A DNA stretch of 64,000 nt. Origin: Duganella alba. GTDB lineage: Bacteria > Pseudomonadota > Gammaproteobacteria > Burkholderiales > Burkholderiaceae_D. Each line of letters opens with the position of its first letter. Within the stretch, counting starts at the first letter, position 1. This document shows positions 1 through 7,994 of this stretch, piece after piece. Position numbers and translations under genes: made by a program. The DNA is taken from NCBI RefSeq assembly GCF_009674495.1, contig NZ_WKJN01000022.1:1-64000 (forward strand). Reading direction: 5' to 3'. A model generated the notes under the pieces. That model ran no database searches and was not told where the DNA came from. It saw only the letters and a list, made by a program, of their open reading frames with translations.

Positions 1-246
1 GGTGGCGCTGGCGGCACGGCGGGCAGCAATACGGCCGGCACGGCCACCGGCGGCGTGGGCGGCGCCGGCACCGGCGGCAATGGCGGGGCGGCGACGGTCG
101 ATGCCGGAACGTTCAACCTGTCCAACACCATGACCAGTGTCGGCCAGTCGGCCGCCGGCATCATGACGGCGGCACAGAACAGCGGCATTTCCGCGCTGAT
201 CCAGCAAAGCGTGAACGTGCAGTCCAACCTGGCGTTGGGCCAATAA
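1..246 (+). CDS. Gly-rich secreted structural protein, C-terminal part (partial)
   Basis: Only the C-terminal 81 residues are in the window; the reading frame is open from base 1 and ends at TAA 244-246. The first half is a low-complexity Gly/Ala/Thr stretch (repeated GGAG/GGNG units). The second half is not low complexity and ends in a Gln/Asn/Ser-rich segment (SALIQQSVNVQSNL). A near-copy of its QNSG motif occurs at the end of the next protein (QNSGSNVLIQNA). Gly-rich plus Gln/Asn-rich tails followed by a C39 peptidase and an outer-membrane barrel recall amyloid or adhesin subunits of Fap-type operons. That is inference; the N-terminus and any signal peptide lie outside the window. Confidence 0.7.
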   Translation, partial: GGAGGTAGSNTAGTATGGVGGAGTGGNGGAATVDAGTFNLSNTMTSVGQSAAGIMTAAQNSGISALIQQSVNVQSNLALGQ

Positions 247-296
247 GCAGGAGGGCGGGGCGCCTGCGTCCCGCCTGTTATCCAGGGAGGACAACC

Positions 297-629
297 ATGC
301 ACGCATCACCATCCAGATATGCCGCAGCACTGCTGCTGGCCATGTGCGGCGGCGCTGTCGCGGCGCCGGCCGATACATCCGTGTTCGACGGCCCGCCGGT
401 GAGCGACGAACGGCTGGCGGCGCTGCACGCGGGCGCCGATACGGTTAGCAACGACATGCGCGTCAACGGCACGGTCAGCGGCAACAGCACGACGGACGTC
501 GTCAGCGGCGCCAACATCATCAGCAGCGGCGCGTTCAGCAATGCGTCCGGGCTGCCGGTGGCGATCCAGAATTCCGGCTCCAATGTGCTGATCCAGAACG
601 CCACCATCATCAACATCCACATGCAATGA
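297..629 (+). CDS. Small secreted protein with leader-like D-x2-L-x4-AG motif
   Basis: 110 residues. An N-terminal signal peptide (hydrophobic residues 9-22, likely cleavage after AVAA at about 23) is followed by a DERLAALHAG motif at residues 37-46. This aligns without gaps with DSQLEQARGG of the 138-residue protein two genes downstream. The C-terminal 60 residues are Asn/Ser/Ile-rich and end QNSGSNVLIQNATIINIHMQ, similar to the end of the upstream Gly-rich protein. The ATG has a strong AGGGAGGA ribosome site. Its stop overlaps the next ATG (ATGA at 626-629), so translation is probably coupled to the peptidase. No family name recognised; probably an exported, processed subunit. Confidence 0.75.
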   Translation: MHASPSRYAAALLLAMCGGAVAAPADTSVFDGPPVSDERLAALHAGADTVSNDMRVNGTVSGNSTTDVVSGANIISSGAFSNASGLPVAIQNSGSNVLIQNATIINIHMQ

Positions 630-1294
630 AGACCCTCTTGTTACTGATGCTGGCCGCCGGCGCGGCCACGGCGGCGGACCTGCCGGCGCTGAACGGCGGC
701 GGCAACTACGCGCTGCATGTCACCAGCCTGAAGGAAGCGCGCTTCCGCTCGACGGTGCACCAGCGCTTCGATTTCAGTTGCGGTTCGGCGGCGGTGGCAA
801 CGCTGTTGAGCTACCACTACGACCGCCCGGTGACCGAGGAACAGGTGTTCAGCGCCATGTACCAGCAGGGCGACCAGAAGAAAATCCAGCGCGAAGGCTT
901 TTCGCTGCTGGACATCAAGCGCTACCTGGCGCAGCAGGGCTTTACCGCCGACGGCTTTTTCCAGCCGCTGCACAAGCTGGCCGAGGCGGGCCTGCCCGCC
1001 ATCGTCCGCATCGTCGAGAACGGCTATATGCACTTTGTCGTCATCAAGGGCGTGGATGCGCAGCGCGTGCTGATTGGCGATCCGGCTGGCGGCACGCGCG
1101 CCATGCGCCGCGATGCGTTCGACGCGGCCTGGGTCGACAAGCTGCTGTTCGTCATCTACAAGTGGCCGGGCAAGCCGCATTTCAATCAGCAGGTCGACTG
1201 GAGCGTCGCGCCGCGCGCGCCGCTGGGCGAGGCCATCAACCGCTCCAGCCTGACCGACATCACCTTACCGAAAAACGGCAGCGGCAACTTCTGA
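626..1294 (+). CDS. Periplasmic C39-family cysteine peptidase (FapD-like)
   Basis: 222 residues with a signal peptide (residues 1-17, cut near TAA). Peptidase C39 signatures are all present: oxyanion Gln46 and nucleophile Cys52 (QRFDFSCGSA), His136 (YMHFVVI) and Asp152 (GDPAGG). C39 enzymes cut after double-glycine leaders. Most are domains of ABC exporters in the inner membrane, but this one is a free-standing exported enzyme of the size and type of FapD in Pseudomonas functional-amyloid operons. The flanking small secreted proteins both carry leader-like D-x2-L-x4-(G/A)G motifs, making them the obvious substrates. It overlaps the upstream gene by 4 bases. Family call is firm; substrates are inferred. 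Confidence 0.88.
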   Translation: MKTLLLLMLAAGAATAADLPALNGGGNYALHVTSLKEARFRSTVHQRFDFSCGSAAVATLLSYHYDRPVTEEQVFSAMYQQGDQKKIQREGFSLLDIKRYLAQQGFTADGFFQPLHKLAEAGLPAIVRIVENGYMHFVVIKGVDAQRVLIGDPAGGTRAMRRDAFDAAWVDKLLFVIYKWPGKPHFNQQVDWSVAPRAPLGEAINRSSLTDITLPKNGSGNF

Positions 1295-1307
1295 AGGAGG
1301 CGCTGCC

Positions 1308-1724
1308 ATGCGCAAGTTTGTATGCACCGCATTCGCCTTGCTGGCCTGCGGCACGGCGGTGCACGCCGATCCCACCGATGACTGGATCGCCGTCGACGAC
1401 AGCCAGCTGGAGCAGGCGCGCGGCGGTTTCGACGCTGGCAACGGCATGCTGGTGTCATTAGGTGTCGAACGTTTGGTTTCGATCAATGGCACTGTTGTAG
1501 CAAATACCCATTTTTCCATCCCCGATATGACACAGTTGAGCGCTGCGGAAGCACAGATGGCCAGCGACACGCTGGCAGCCGTGCTGGTGCAGAACAGTCT
1601 CAACGACCAGGCCATCCGCAGCCAGACCACGATCAACACCACGGTCGCCAATCTGGCCTTGCTGAAGGCCGTTAATTTCGAAAGCAGCCTGCGTGACGCA
1701 CTCAACAGCGCAGTCGGCAGATAG
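1308..1724 (+). CDS. Secreted protein with double-glycine motif after the signal peptide
   Basis: 138 residues, preceded by a near-consensus ribosome site (GAAGGAGG, 7 bases before ATG). A signal peptide (residues 1-20, ending VHA) is followed by a short segment ending in DSQLEQARGG-F (Gly39-Gly40), the arrangement of a double-glycine leader but placed on the periplasmic side. The body contains a VSLGVERLVSING-type segment and then a helical, Gln/Asn/Thr-rich C-terminus. I have a general memory of an RGGF plus VSLGIERVVSING family in gammaproteobacteria near C39 peptidases, but cannot name it. Likely a substrate of the C39 peptidase encoded 14 bases upstream. Confidence 0.75.
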   Translation: MRKFVCTAFALLACGTAVHADPTDDWIAVDDSQLEQARGGFDAGNGMLVSLGVERLVSINGTVVANTHFSIPDMTQLSAAEAQMASDTLAAVLVQNSLNDQAIRSQTTINTTVANLALLKAVNFESSLRDALNSAVGR

Positions 1725-1732
1725 GGGGAACG

Positions 1733-2797
1733 ATGCAACTCAAGATGAGCTGGCTGGCCGCAGCGATGCTGGCCGGCGGAGCCGCGGCGGCCGATGTGCC
1801 GGAGCAGGCGGTGGGGACGGCGCCGCCGCAGGATGGCCGGCCGCCGGCGGTGGCGCCGCTGTTCGAGCAGCCGGGCGTGCTGACGCCGCGCGGCAAGATG
1901 GTGCTGGAGCCGTCGCTGCAGTTCGGCTATTCGTCCAGCAACCGCGTGGTGCTGGTGGGCTACACCATCATTCCGGCACTGCTGATCGGGCTGGTCGACG
2001 TGCGCGAGGTCAAGCGCAACACCACCACCGGCGCCATCACCGGCCGCTACGGCCTGAGCAACCGCGCCGAGCTGGAGCTGAAGGTGCCGTATGTGTACCG
2101 CTCCGACTCCACCGTCAGCCGCGAAATTTTCACCGGCACCGGCGTCGACCGCGTGTTCGACACCAGCGGGCGCGGCGTCGGCGATGCGGAACTGGCCGTG
2201 CGCTACCAGCTCAACGACGGCGGCCCCGACCGACCGTACTACGTGGCCGGGCTGCGCTTCAAGTCGCGCACCGGCACCGATCCGTTCGAGGTCGTCACCG
2301 ATTGCACGCAGCGCTGCGTGGGGCCGAACGCCACCGGCACCGGCCTGCCGCTGGAACTGCCGACCGGGTCCGGCTTCTACGCCTTGCAACCGAGCCTGAC
2401 CTGGCTGTATTCCACCGATCCGGCGATCCTGTTCGGCAGTGTCAGCTATCTGTACAACTTCAAGCGCGACAACGTCAGCCGCCGGGTGCTCGGCGGCGAG
2501 CAGGAACCGCTGGGGAAAATCGCGCCGGGCGGCGTGATCGGCTTTAATTTCGGCCTCGGCCTGGCGCTCAACGAACGCGCGCTGATCAGCTTTGGCTACG
2601 ACCACAGCTCCATCGCCCGCACCAAACAGAACGGCGTGCCGGTGGCCGGCTCCGTGCGCACGCAGCTGGGCACGCTGTTAATGGGTTTTTCGTACCGGAT
2701 CAGCGACAAGCGCACCATCAACGTCGCGGTCGGCGCCGGCCTGACGCGCGATACGCCGGACGTGCAGCTATCGTTCCGCCTGCCGATGACTTTCTAA
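1733..2797 (+). CDS. Outer-membrane beta-barrel protein (transporter-like, FapF-position)
   Basis: 354 residues. Signal peptide at 1-19 (AAAA), then a short Pro-rich linker and repeated amphipathic beta strands typical of the phenol-degradation MetA-like outer-membrane family. These include LEPSLQFGYSS, AELELKVPYVYR, AELAVRYQL, LTWLYSTD, LISFGYDHSS and a terminal LSFRLPMTF ending in Phe, the usual barrel sorting signal. It is the last gene of the cluster, 8 bases after the double-glycine protein. In Fap operons the last gene (FapF) is the outer-membrane pore for fibre subunits. It has the position and topology, but I see no N-terminal coiled coil as in FapF, so orthology is unproven. Confidence 0.78.
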   Translation: MQLKMSWLAAAMLAGGAAAADVPEQAVGTAPPQDGRPPAVAPLFEQPGVLTPRGKMVLEPSLQFGYSSSNRVVLVGYTIIPALLIGLVDVREVKRNTTTGAITGRYGLSNRAELELKVPYVYRSDSTVSREIFTGTGVDRVFDTSGRGVGDAELAVRYQLNDGGPDRPYYVAGLRFKSRTGTDPFEVVTDCTQRCVGPNATGTGLPLELPTGSGFYALQPSLTWLYSTDPAILFGSVSYLYNFKRDNVSRRVLGGEQEPLGKIAPGGVIGFNFGLGLALNERALISFGYDHSSIARTKQNGVPVAGSVRTQLGTLLMGFSYRISDKRTINVAVGAGLTRDTPDVQLSFRLPMTF

Positions 2798-2859
2798 TCG
2801 TGCTCTATGTAAATCTGATGTATTGTAGTGCTCCTGATAATTTAAACATAAGGGGAGCC

Positions 2860-3813
2860 ATGTCCACGAGTATTCTGAAACCCTGGTCCGTCATCGCGGC
2901 GCTGCTGGTGACTGTGTCGGCGCAGGCCGGCGCGCCGATGGCGCGCTTCCAGGCGCCGGGTTTTTACCGCACCACGCTGGGCGACTTCGAGGTGACGGTG
3001 CTCAACGACGGCACGCTGGACCTGCCGGTCGACAAGCTGCTCAAGCAGCCGCCGGAAAAGACCAACGCCGCGCTGGCCAAGTCGTTCCAGAAAAGTCCGG
3101 TCCAGACCTCGGTCAATGGCTTCCTGATCAATACCGGCACCAAGCTGGTGCTGATCGACACCGGCGCCGCCAGCCTGTTCGGCCCGACGCTGGGCCAGCT
3201 GCTGACCAATCTGAGGTTGTCCGGCTACAAACCGGAGCAGGTGGATGAGATCTACATCAGCCATATGCATGGCGATCACGTCGGCGGGCTGGCGTCCAAC
3301 GAACAGCGCGTGTTCCCGAACGCCATCGTCCGCGCCGGCAAGCTGGACGCCGACTACTATCTGAACCCGGCCAACCTGGACAAGGCGTCCGGCGAGGCCA
3401 AGGATAATTTCCAGGGGCCGATGGTATCGATCAATCCGTATGTCAAGGCGGGCAAGTTCCAGCCCATCGTCGCCAATACCGAGCTGGTGCCGGGGATTAA
3501 GTCGTACTTCAACGGCGGCCATACGCCGGGCCACATCACCTATGTGGTGGAGAGCAGGGGGCAGAAGCTGGTGTTGCTGGGGGATTTGCTGCACGTGCAG
3601 GCGGTGCAGTTTGACGAGCCGGGCGTCGGCATCTCGTTCGACAGCGACAGCAAGGTGGCGATTGCCGAACGCAAGGAAGCGTTTGCCGCGGCGGCCAAGG
3701 AGGGCTACCTGATCGGCGCGCCGCACCTGTCGTTCCCGGCGCTGGGGCATGTGCGGGCGAACGGCAAAGGTCATTACGTGTTCGTGCCGATCGCTTATAC
3801 GCAACCGCGCTAG
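2860..3813 (+). CDS. MBL-fold metallo-hydrolase, exported
   Basis: 317 residues from ATG 2860, chosen because AGGGGAG precedes it and a signal peptide (to about AQA) then begins at residue 1; the frame is open upstream to 2800 but that stretch has no signal character. Metallo-beta-lactamase fold motifs: HMHGDH (HxHxDH), GGHTPGH and LLGDLLH. N-terminal VLNDGTLDLPVDKLL matches the quorum-quenching lactonase-like and ComA-like periplasmic hydrolases common in Proteobacteria. A paralogue with the same layout lies on the other strand at 55614-56573. Substrate unknown; a lactone or similar ester is possible. Confidence 0.88.
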   Translation: MSTSILKPWSVIAALLVTVSAQAGAPMARFQAPGFYRTTLGDFEVTVLNDGTLDLPVDKLLKQPPEKTNAALAKSFQKSPVQTSVNGFLINTGTKLVLIDTGAASLFGPTLGQLLTNLRLSGYKPEQVDEIYISHMHGDHVGGLASNEQRVFPNAIVRAGKLDADYYLNPANLDKASGEAKDNFQGPMVSINPYVKAGKFQPIVANTELVPGIKSYFNGGHTPGHITYVVESRGQKLVLLGDLLHVQAVQFDEPGVGISFDSDSKVAIAERKEAFAAAAKEGYLIGAPHLSFPALGHVRANGKGHYVFVPIAYTQPR

Positions 3814-3826
3814 CAACGCGGCATGA

Positions 3827-3848
3827 GGTTCCCGCGAAGGCGGGAATC
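3827..3848. repeat. Short GC-rich hairpin repeat between convergent genes
   Basis: TTCCCGC-GAAG-GCGGGAA is a perfect 7-bp-arm hairpin with a tetraloop, extended by one more pair after a mismatch. It sits between the MBL hydrolase and the convergent OYE gene. Hairpins of this type are dispersed in many beta- and gammaproteobacterial genomes (REP-like or NEMIS-like). It may also act as a bidirectional transcription stop, although no T-run follows. I noticed only one copy in the window. Confidence 0.55.
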
Positions 3849-3856
3849 CATGCTGA

Positions 3857-4912
3857 TTACGCCAGGGCAGGGTAATCGGTATAGCCTACTTCGCCAGGTG
3901 CGTAGAAGGTATCGGCATTCCACGGATTCAGCGGCGCATCGATCTGCAGGCGGCGCACCAGGTCCGGATTGGAAATGTAGTCCTTGCCGAAGGCGATGGC
4001 GTCGGCGTTGCCGCTGTCCAGCACCTGCTGCGCCACGACCTTGTTCATCTTCTCGTTGGCGATGAACACGCCGCCGAATTCCTTCTTCAGCAGCGGGCCC
4101 AGGCTGTCTTCGCCGACGGCTTCACGCGCGGCGATGAAGGCGATCTTGCGCTTGCCCAGCTCGCGCGCGACGTAACCGAAGGTCTCGGCCGGGTTGGCGT
4201 CGCCCATGTCGTGCGAATCGCGGCGCGGCGCCAGGTGCATGCCGACGCGGCCGGCGCCCCAGACTTCGATGCAGGCATCGGTCACTTCCAGCATCAGGCG
4301 GGCGCGGTTTTCGATCGGGCCGCCGTACTGGTCGGTACGCAGGTTGGTTTTGCTTTGCAGGAACTGGTCCAGCAGATAGCCGTTGGCGCCGTGGATCTGC
4401 ACGCCGTCAAAGCCGGCTTTCTTGGCGTTTTCCGCGCCTTTCTTGTAGGCGGCAACCACGCCGGCCAGCTCTTCGGTGTCCAGCGCGCGCGGCACCGGGT
4501 ATGGACGCTGCGGACGCAGCAGGCTGACATGGCCCTCGGCCGCGATCGCGCTCGGCGCCACCGGTGCGTCGCCGTTCAGGAAGCTCGGGTCCGAAATGCG
4601 GCCCACGTGCCACAGCTGGGCGAAGATCACACCGCCCTTGGCGTGTACGGCGGCGGTGACCTGTTTCCAGCCTTCCACCTGTTCGTCCGACCACAGGCCC
4701 GGCGTATCGGCATAGCCGACGCCTTGCGGCGTGACGGCGGTCGCTTCGCTCAGGATCATGCCGGCGGTGGCGCGTTGTTCATAGTACCTGGCCATCAGCG
4801 CGTTCGGCACGCGGCCGCCGCCGACAGCGCGCGAACGGGTCAGCGGCGCCATGACGATGCGGTTTTTGAGGGTGAGGTCGCCTATGGTGATCGGATCGAA
4901 CAGAGTTGGCAT
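3857..4912 (-). CDS. nemA: Old Yellow Enzyme family alkene reductase (NemA-like)
   Basis: 351 residues, full family length. FMN-dependent NAD(P)H ene-reductase acting on electrophilic alkenes, N-ethylmaleimide or nitro-esters in the cytoplasm. Family signatures: N-terminal LFDPITIGDLTLKNRIVMAPLTR, the active-site block IHGANGYLLDQFLQ with the substrate-binding His and Asn, DQYGG and, near the C-terminus, AIAFGKDYISNPDLV. It lies 17 bases downstream of an ArsR-family regulator on the same strand, so they probably form one transcript controlled from the 5221-5347 region. This fits an electrophile- or quinone-responsive detoxification pair. Confidence 0.93.
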   Translation of the reverse strand: MPTLFDPITIGDLTLKNRIVMAPLTRSRAVGGGRVPNALMARYYEQRATAGMILSEATAVTPQGVGYADTPGLWSDEQVEGWKQVTAAVHAKGGVIFAQLWHVGRISDPSFLNGDAPVAPSAIAAEGHVSLLRPQRPYPVPRALDTEELAGVVAAYKKGAENAKKAGFDGVQIHGANGYLLDQFLQSKTNLRTDQYGGPIENRARLMLEVTDACIEVWGAGRVGMHLAPRRDSHDMGDANPAETFGYVARELGKRKIAFIAAREAVGEDSLGPLLKKEFGGVFIANEKMNKVVAQQVLDSGNADAIAFGKDYISNPDLVRRLQIDAPLNPWNADTFYAPGEVGYTDYPALA

Positions 4913-4929
4913 AATGAGTTTCCCTATAT

Positions 4930-5220
4930 TTACAGTTGCATTTGAGCGATGAAAGCCTGGATCAGTGCTTCATCGCGCTTGAAATAATTCCACTGGCCGA
5001 CGCGCTGCGACGTCACCAGTCCGGCCTTGACCAGTACCGCCAGGTGGGCCGACATCGTCGATTGCGACAAGCCGGCGCGGCGGTCGATCATGCCGGCGCA
5101 GACGCCCAGGCTCAGCGGATGTTGCTGGTCGGCGAAAAAGACGTCCGGCTCCTTCAGCCACGCCAGAATCTGGCGTCGCGTCGGATTGGCGAGGGCTTTG
5201 TGAATAGCGTCGATGTCCAT
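4930..5220 (-). CDS. ArsR-family winged-helix regulator
   Basis: 96 residues. The ArsR fold begins at once (DIDAIHKALANPTRRQILAWL), with the recognition region at AGLSQSTMSAHLAVLVKAGLVT and a wing ending NYFKRDE. A Cys (GVCAGM) sits before the recognition helix and could be the sensor thiol, but this is speculation. It is the first gene of the pair with the Old Yellow Enzyme and is divergent from the membrane-protein gene at 5348. It probably represses its own operon through the inverted repeat at 5254-5273. Confidence 0.9.
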   Translation of the reverse strand: MDIDAIHKALANPTRRQILAWLKEPDVFFADQQHPLSLGVCAGMIDRRAGLSQSTMSAHLAVLVKAGLVTSQRVGQWNYFKRDEALIQAFIAQMQL

Positions 5221-5224
5221 GAAA

Positions 5225-5273
5225 GGTATATGTATCGTGTTTTTCCGATTTCAATATCGCCATCTTACGATAT
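5225..5273 (-). promoter_or_regulatory. Candidate promoter and ArsR operator
   Basis: ATATCG-N8-CGATAT (5254-5273) is a perfect 6-8-6 inverted repeat. On the minus strand it abuts a TTGAAA -35-like hexamer (5254-5249), followed 18 bases later by TATACC (5230-5225) just before the ArsR ATG. Position and symmetry fit a dimeric repressor site. The assignment is from inspection only. Confidence 0.45.
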
Positions 5274-5347
5274 AAAAGAAAAACGTGCTGGCGGCGGAAA
5301 AATCCTTTATGTTATGGGAACATTGTTGGAAATTTAATGAGGGTGGC

Positions 5348-6355
5348 ATGTCGAGTCATTACCTGGATGTGACGGTGGGGCTGTCCTACACGTTCCTGGC
5401 CGTGAGCCTGCTGTGCAGCGCAACGCGGGAAGCGATCGCCTCGCTGTTCCAGACGCGCGCCAAGGTGCTGCTCGACGGCGTGCTGACCATGCTGCACGAG
5501 CCGGCCGCCAAGCCGCGCCTGCGCGGCATCCTGCCGTCGATCCGCCGCCTGTTCCGCATGGACGGCGGCTTCGGACTGGACAAGCTGGGATCGGCGTCGC
5601 TGACGGCCGAGGTGATGCGCCATCCGCTGATTACCGGGCTGGCGCAGCAGGGGCGCATGCCGTCGTATATTCCATCGGCGATCTTCGCGCGCGCCTTCGT
5701 CGCCACGCTGACCGCCAGGTACGGCAAGGGCCACACCGCCGCCATCCTGCTCAACCACGTCGGCAACGAAGGGCTGACGAAAACACTGCTGGCCATCATG
5801 GGCGAGGGGCCGGACGACGCGGCCGCGCTGGAGAGCGCCGTGCGCATCTGGTATGACACGGTGATGGAGCGCATCAGCGGCTGGTACAAGCGGCGCTCGC
5901 AGTTCGTGCTGTTTTTGGTGGGACTGTTCTATGCGTGCGCGATGAACATCGACGCGCTGCAATTGTCGCAGCGCCTGTGGAACGACGCGGCGCTGACGGC
6001 GCAACTGGTGCAGAAGGCGGAGGACGCCAAGCCTGCGCCGCCTTCGGCCGACGCCAACGCCGCGCTGACGCAGGCCAGGCAGGCCAAGGTGCAGGCGCAG
6101 GAAGTGCAGGAGCTGCCGATCGGCTGGCCGTCCGCGCGCTTTGAAAACATCGGCGGCGCGGGCGCGTTCACTGTGGCGCTGGTGTTCGCGTTGATCGGCT
6201 GGATCGCGACCGCGTTTGCCGCATCGCTCGGTTCGCCGTTCTGGTTCGACGGCATCGGCTGGCTGCTGGCGCTGCGCGGCACCGGCGCCAAACCGGCGGC
6301 GGAGACCACCGCGCCGCCATCGTCCGTCGTCACCTTGCCGGGCTTGCGTAAATAG
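5348..6355 (+). CDS. Uncharacterised membrane protein (three membrane segments)
   Basis: 335 residues from ATG 5348, which follows a GAGGGTGG ribosome site; the open frame reaches back to 5285 without a better start. Membrane segments are visible near residues 8-28 (VGLSYTFLAVSLLCSATREAI), 185-205 (FVLFLVGLFYACAM) and 275-300 (GAFTVALVFALIGWIATAFAASLGSPFWFD). The soluble part between segments 1 and 2 is rich in charged residues and has an EGPDDAAALESAVRIWYDTVMERISGWYKRR stretch, so the middle portion is probably cytoplasmic. Proteins of this layout are widespread but, as far as I know, uncharacterised. It is divergent from the ArsR gene. Confidence 0.8.
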   Translation: MSSHYLDVTVGLSYTFLAVSLLCSATREAIASLFQTRAKVLLDGVLTMLHEPAAKPRLRGILPSIRRLFRMDGGFGLDKLGSASLTAEVMRHPLITGLAQQGRMPSYIPSAIFARAFVATLTARYGKGHTAAILLNHVGNEGLTKTLLAIMGEGPDDAAALESAVRIWYDTVMERISGWYKRRSQFVLFLVGLFYACAMNIDALQLSQRLWNDAALTAQLVQKAEDAKPAPPSADANAALTQARQAKVQAQEVQELPIGWPSARFENIGGAGAFTVALVFALIGWIATAFAASLGSPFWFDGIGWLLALRGTGAKPAAETTAPPSSVVTLPGLRK

Positions 6356-6356
6356 C

Positions 6357-6560
6357 CTATTTGCCGCGCTGCGCGCAGCGCGAAGACTGCACCGCGCGCT
6401 CGGTAATGCTGCCGATGGCCTTGATCGCCTCCTGCGTGCAGGCGTCATCGTTGACGGCGTGGATCTGCGGCTTGCTGTTCAGCTCCCGGTAGCCGGTGAA
6501 GACCAGCGCGATGGTGGCGACGATCAAGAGTATCGTGTTGAGCTTGGTCTGCATGTTCAT
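6357..6560 (-). CDS. Small single-pass membrane protein
   Basis: 67 residues from ATG 6560. The ATG overlaps the TGA of the DUF1304 gene (ATGA, 6557-6560), so the two are probably translationally coupled. One N-terminal hydrophobic segment (TILLIVATIALVFTGYREL) is followed by a short soluble tail with two Cys (DDACTQEAIKAI, QSSRCAQR) that could form a periplasmic disulfide. No family recognised. The longer open frame upstream lies inside the DUF1304 gene and is not real. Confidence 0.6.
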   Translation of the reverse strand: MNMQTKLNTILLIVATIALVFTGYRELNSKPQIHAVNDDACTQEAIKAIGSITERAVQSSRCAQRGK

Positions 6561-6916
6561 GCGGCGAAGTGCAGTGCCAGGCCGATCACCGCCGGCAGGG
6601 TCTGAATCAGCAGGATTGAACGTTTGACCGTCACGCCGCCCCAGATGCCGGCCACCGCCACGCACGCCAGGCCGAACACGCCAAACGCCGAAGCAATGGC
6701 CGCGTCCGGATGCAGCAGGCTGACCAGCAGCGCGGCGACCAGAAACCCGTTATAGCAGCCTTGATTGGACATCGCAGGCTGGACGATCTCCGCCTTTTCC
6801 TTGCTGAGGCCGAACACACGGCGGCCGCGCGTATTGAACAGCACTGTTTCCAGCAGGACGATGTACACATGGATCAGCGCCACCAGAGCGGTGACGATCT
6901 GCGCTGCTAAATGCAT
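6557..6916 (-). CDS. DUF1304 family membrane protein
   Basis: 119 residues with four hydrophobic segments: IVTALVALIHVYIVLLETVLF, GFLVAALLVSLL, FGVFGLACVAVAGIWGGV and LIQTLPAVIGLALHF. The HVYIVLLET and NQGCYNGFLVA blocks are the family signature as I remember it. Typical length is about 120 residues. Function unknown; inner membrane. It is the first gene of a pair with the 67-residue membrane protein. A GGAGCC ribosome site precedes its ATG. Confidence 0.88.
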   Translation of the reverse strand: MHLAAQIVTALVALIHVYIVLLETVLFNTRGRRVFGLSKEKAEIVQPAMSNQGCYNGFLVAALLVSLLHPDAAIASAFGVFGLACVAVAGIWGGVTVKRSILLIQTLPAVIGLALHFAA

Positions 6917-6991
6917 GGGGGCTCCTTGTTGTTATGAATGTTGAAGGAACATTATGACCTGAGCAAGGCGGTTGCGGCTAGAGGCCAACGT

Positions 6992-7963
6992 TTAAAATGA
7001 TGGATCAGGGCGGGTCAGGTAGTACCACTCGCTGTTGGCGCCGGCTGCGGCATCGGGGAACAGGATGCGGCCGTCGAACTCCGCCAGCACCGGCGTGCCA
7101 TCGGCGCGACGGCCGATTTCCTCGCCTTGCCGGACCGGATCGAAGCTGGACCAGTTGCGGCTGAAGGTGTCGTCGGCGTGCTGTTTATCGTAGACGGCGA
7201 CCATGCTCAGCGCTTCCATCCGCTCCGGCGCGACCGGCTCCGGTGGCGGCGCATCAATCATTCCGAGGAACGCCAGCGTGTTCATGATCGCGCGGTAAGC
7301 CACTTCCTGCGCCTGCGGATCTTCGTGCTGCCCGCATTCCAGCGTCAGCGCATAGGCGCCGACCGAGCGCATGTACTCCGTCGTCCCCACGCCATACCGC
7401 AGCACCGTCTGCAACGCGCTGCTGTCAGCGATGCGGCGCTGAACGCCCGCACCATAGGTCCTCAACCAACCATCGACAAACCGCCGCACGCCCAGCCGTC
7501 GCGCCAACGCGCGCTCCTGCGCTTCATGCTGGAAAGGTTCCAGCGCCCCATTGTTATTGCGCGGACCGACCATGACGAACGGTTCGCCGGCGGCGTTAAA
7601 CGAATGCAGGTCGAGCAGCACGTCGTGCTGCGCCAGCAAGGGACATAGCCAGTTGGCCACGCGATCCTCGAAATCCTGCGGATCTGGATGGGGAAAGAGA
7701 TTGCGATTCAAATTGCGCTCGCCGGCCCGCTCGCCTTTGGCGAACGCCAGCGGATTGGTCACCGGCACGAACGTTACGCTGCCGCGCCGGACCGTGAGCA
7801 TGCCGTCCTCCAGCTGCTGGAGGACGCGCCGGATGGCCTTGGTGCCGCAGGTCTCGTTGCCATGCACGGCACCAGTGACGATCAGGCGAGGGCCCGGCTG
7901 CTGCCCGCCGTACTGGCGGCAGGCGAACTGGATGTCTGCCGTTTCTGTCACTGGTGGCCTCAT
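6992..7963 (-). CDS. Succinylglutamate desuccinylase/aspartoacylase-family zinc amidohydrolase
   Basis: 323 residues, M14-like deacylase fold. Zinc ligands are visible as GAVHGNE (His and Glu) and LLDLHSF (His); NLNRNLFP is the conserved Arg/Asn-rich block before the second ligand, and TLECGQH holds the likely catalytic Glu. These enzymes hydrolyse an N-acyl amino acid. The arginine-catabolism genes that would mark it as AstE are absent, so the substrate is open. It is transcribed alone, with the DP-EP-like gene ending 31 bases upstream on the same strand. Confidence 0.85.
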   Translation of the reverse strand: MRPPVTETADIQFACRQYGGQQPGPRLIVTGAVHGNETCGTKAIRRVLQQLEDGMLTVRRGSVTFVPVTNPLAFAKGERAGERNLNRNLFPHPDPQDFEDRVANWLCPLLAQHDVLLDLHSFNAAGEPFVMVGPRNNNGALEPFQHEAQERALARRLGVRRFVDGWLRTYGAGVQRRIADSSALQTVLRYGVGTTEYMRSVGAYALTLECGQHEDPQAQEVAYRAIMNTLAFLGMIDAPPPEPVAPERMEALSMVAVYDKQHADDTFSRNWSSFDPVRQGEEIGRRADGTPVLAEFDGRILFPDAAAGANSEWYYLTRPDPSF

Positions 7964-7994
7964 CGGGTTTCAGACTGCGGGCCGAACAGCGCGC

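Noticed and set aside
1-246. PE_PGRS-type mycobacterial protein
   Set aside because: Gly-rich repeats look similar but the rest of the window is betaproteobacterial and the tail is Gln/Asn-rich with Fap-like neighbours.
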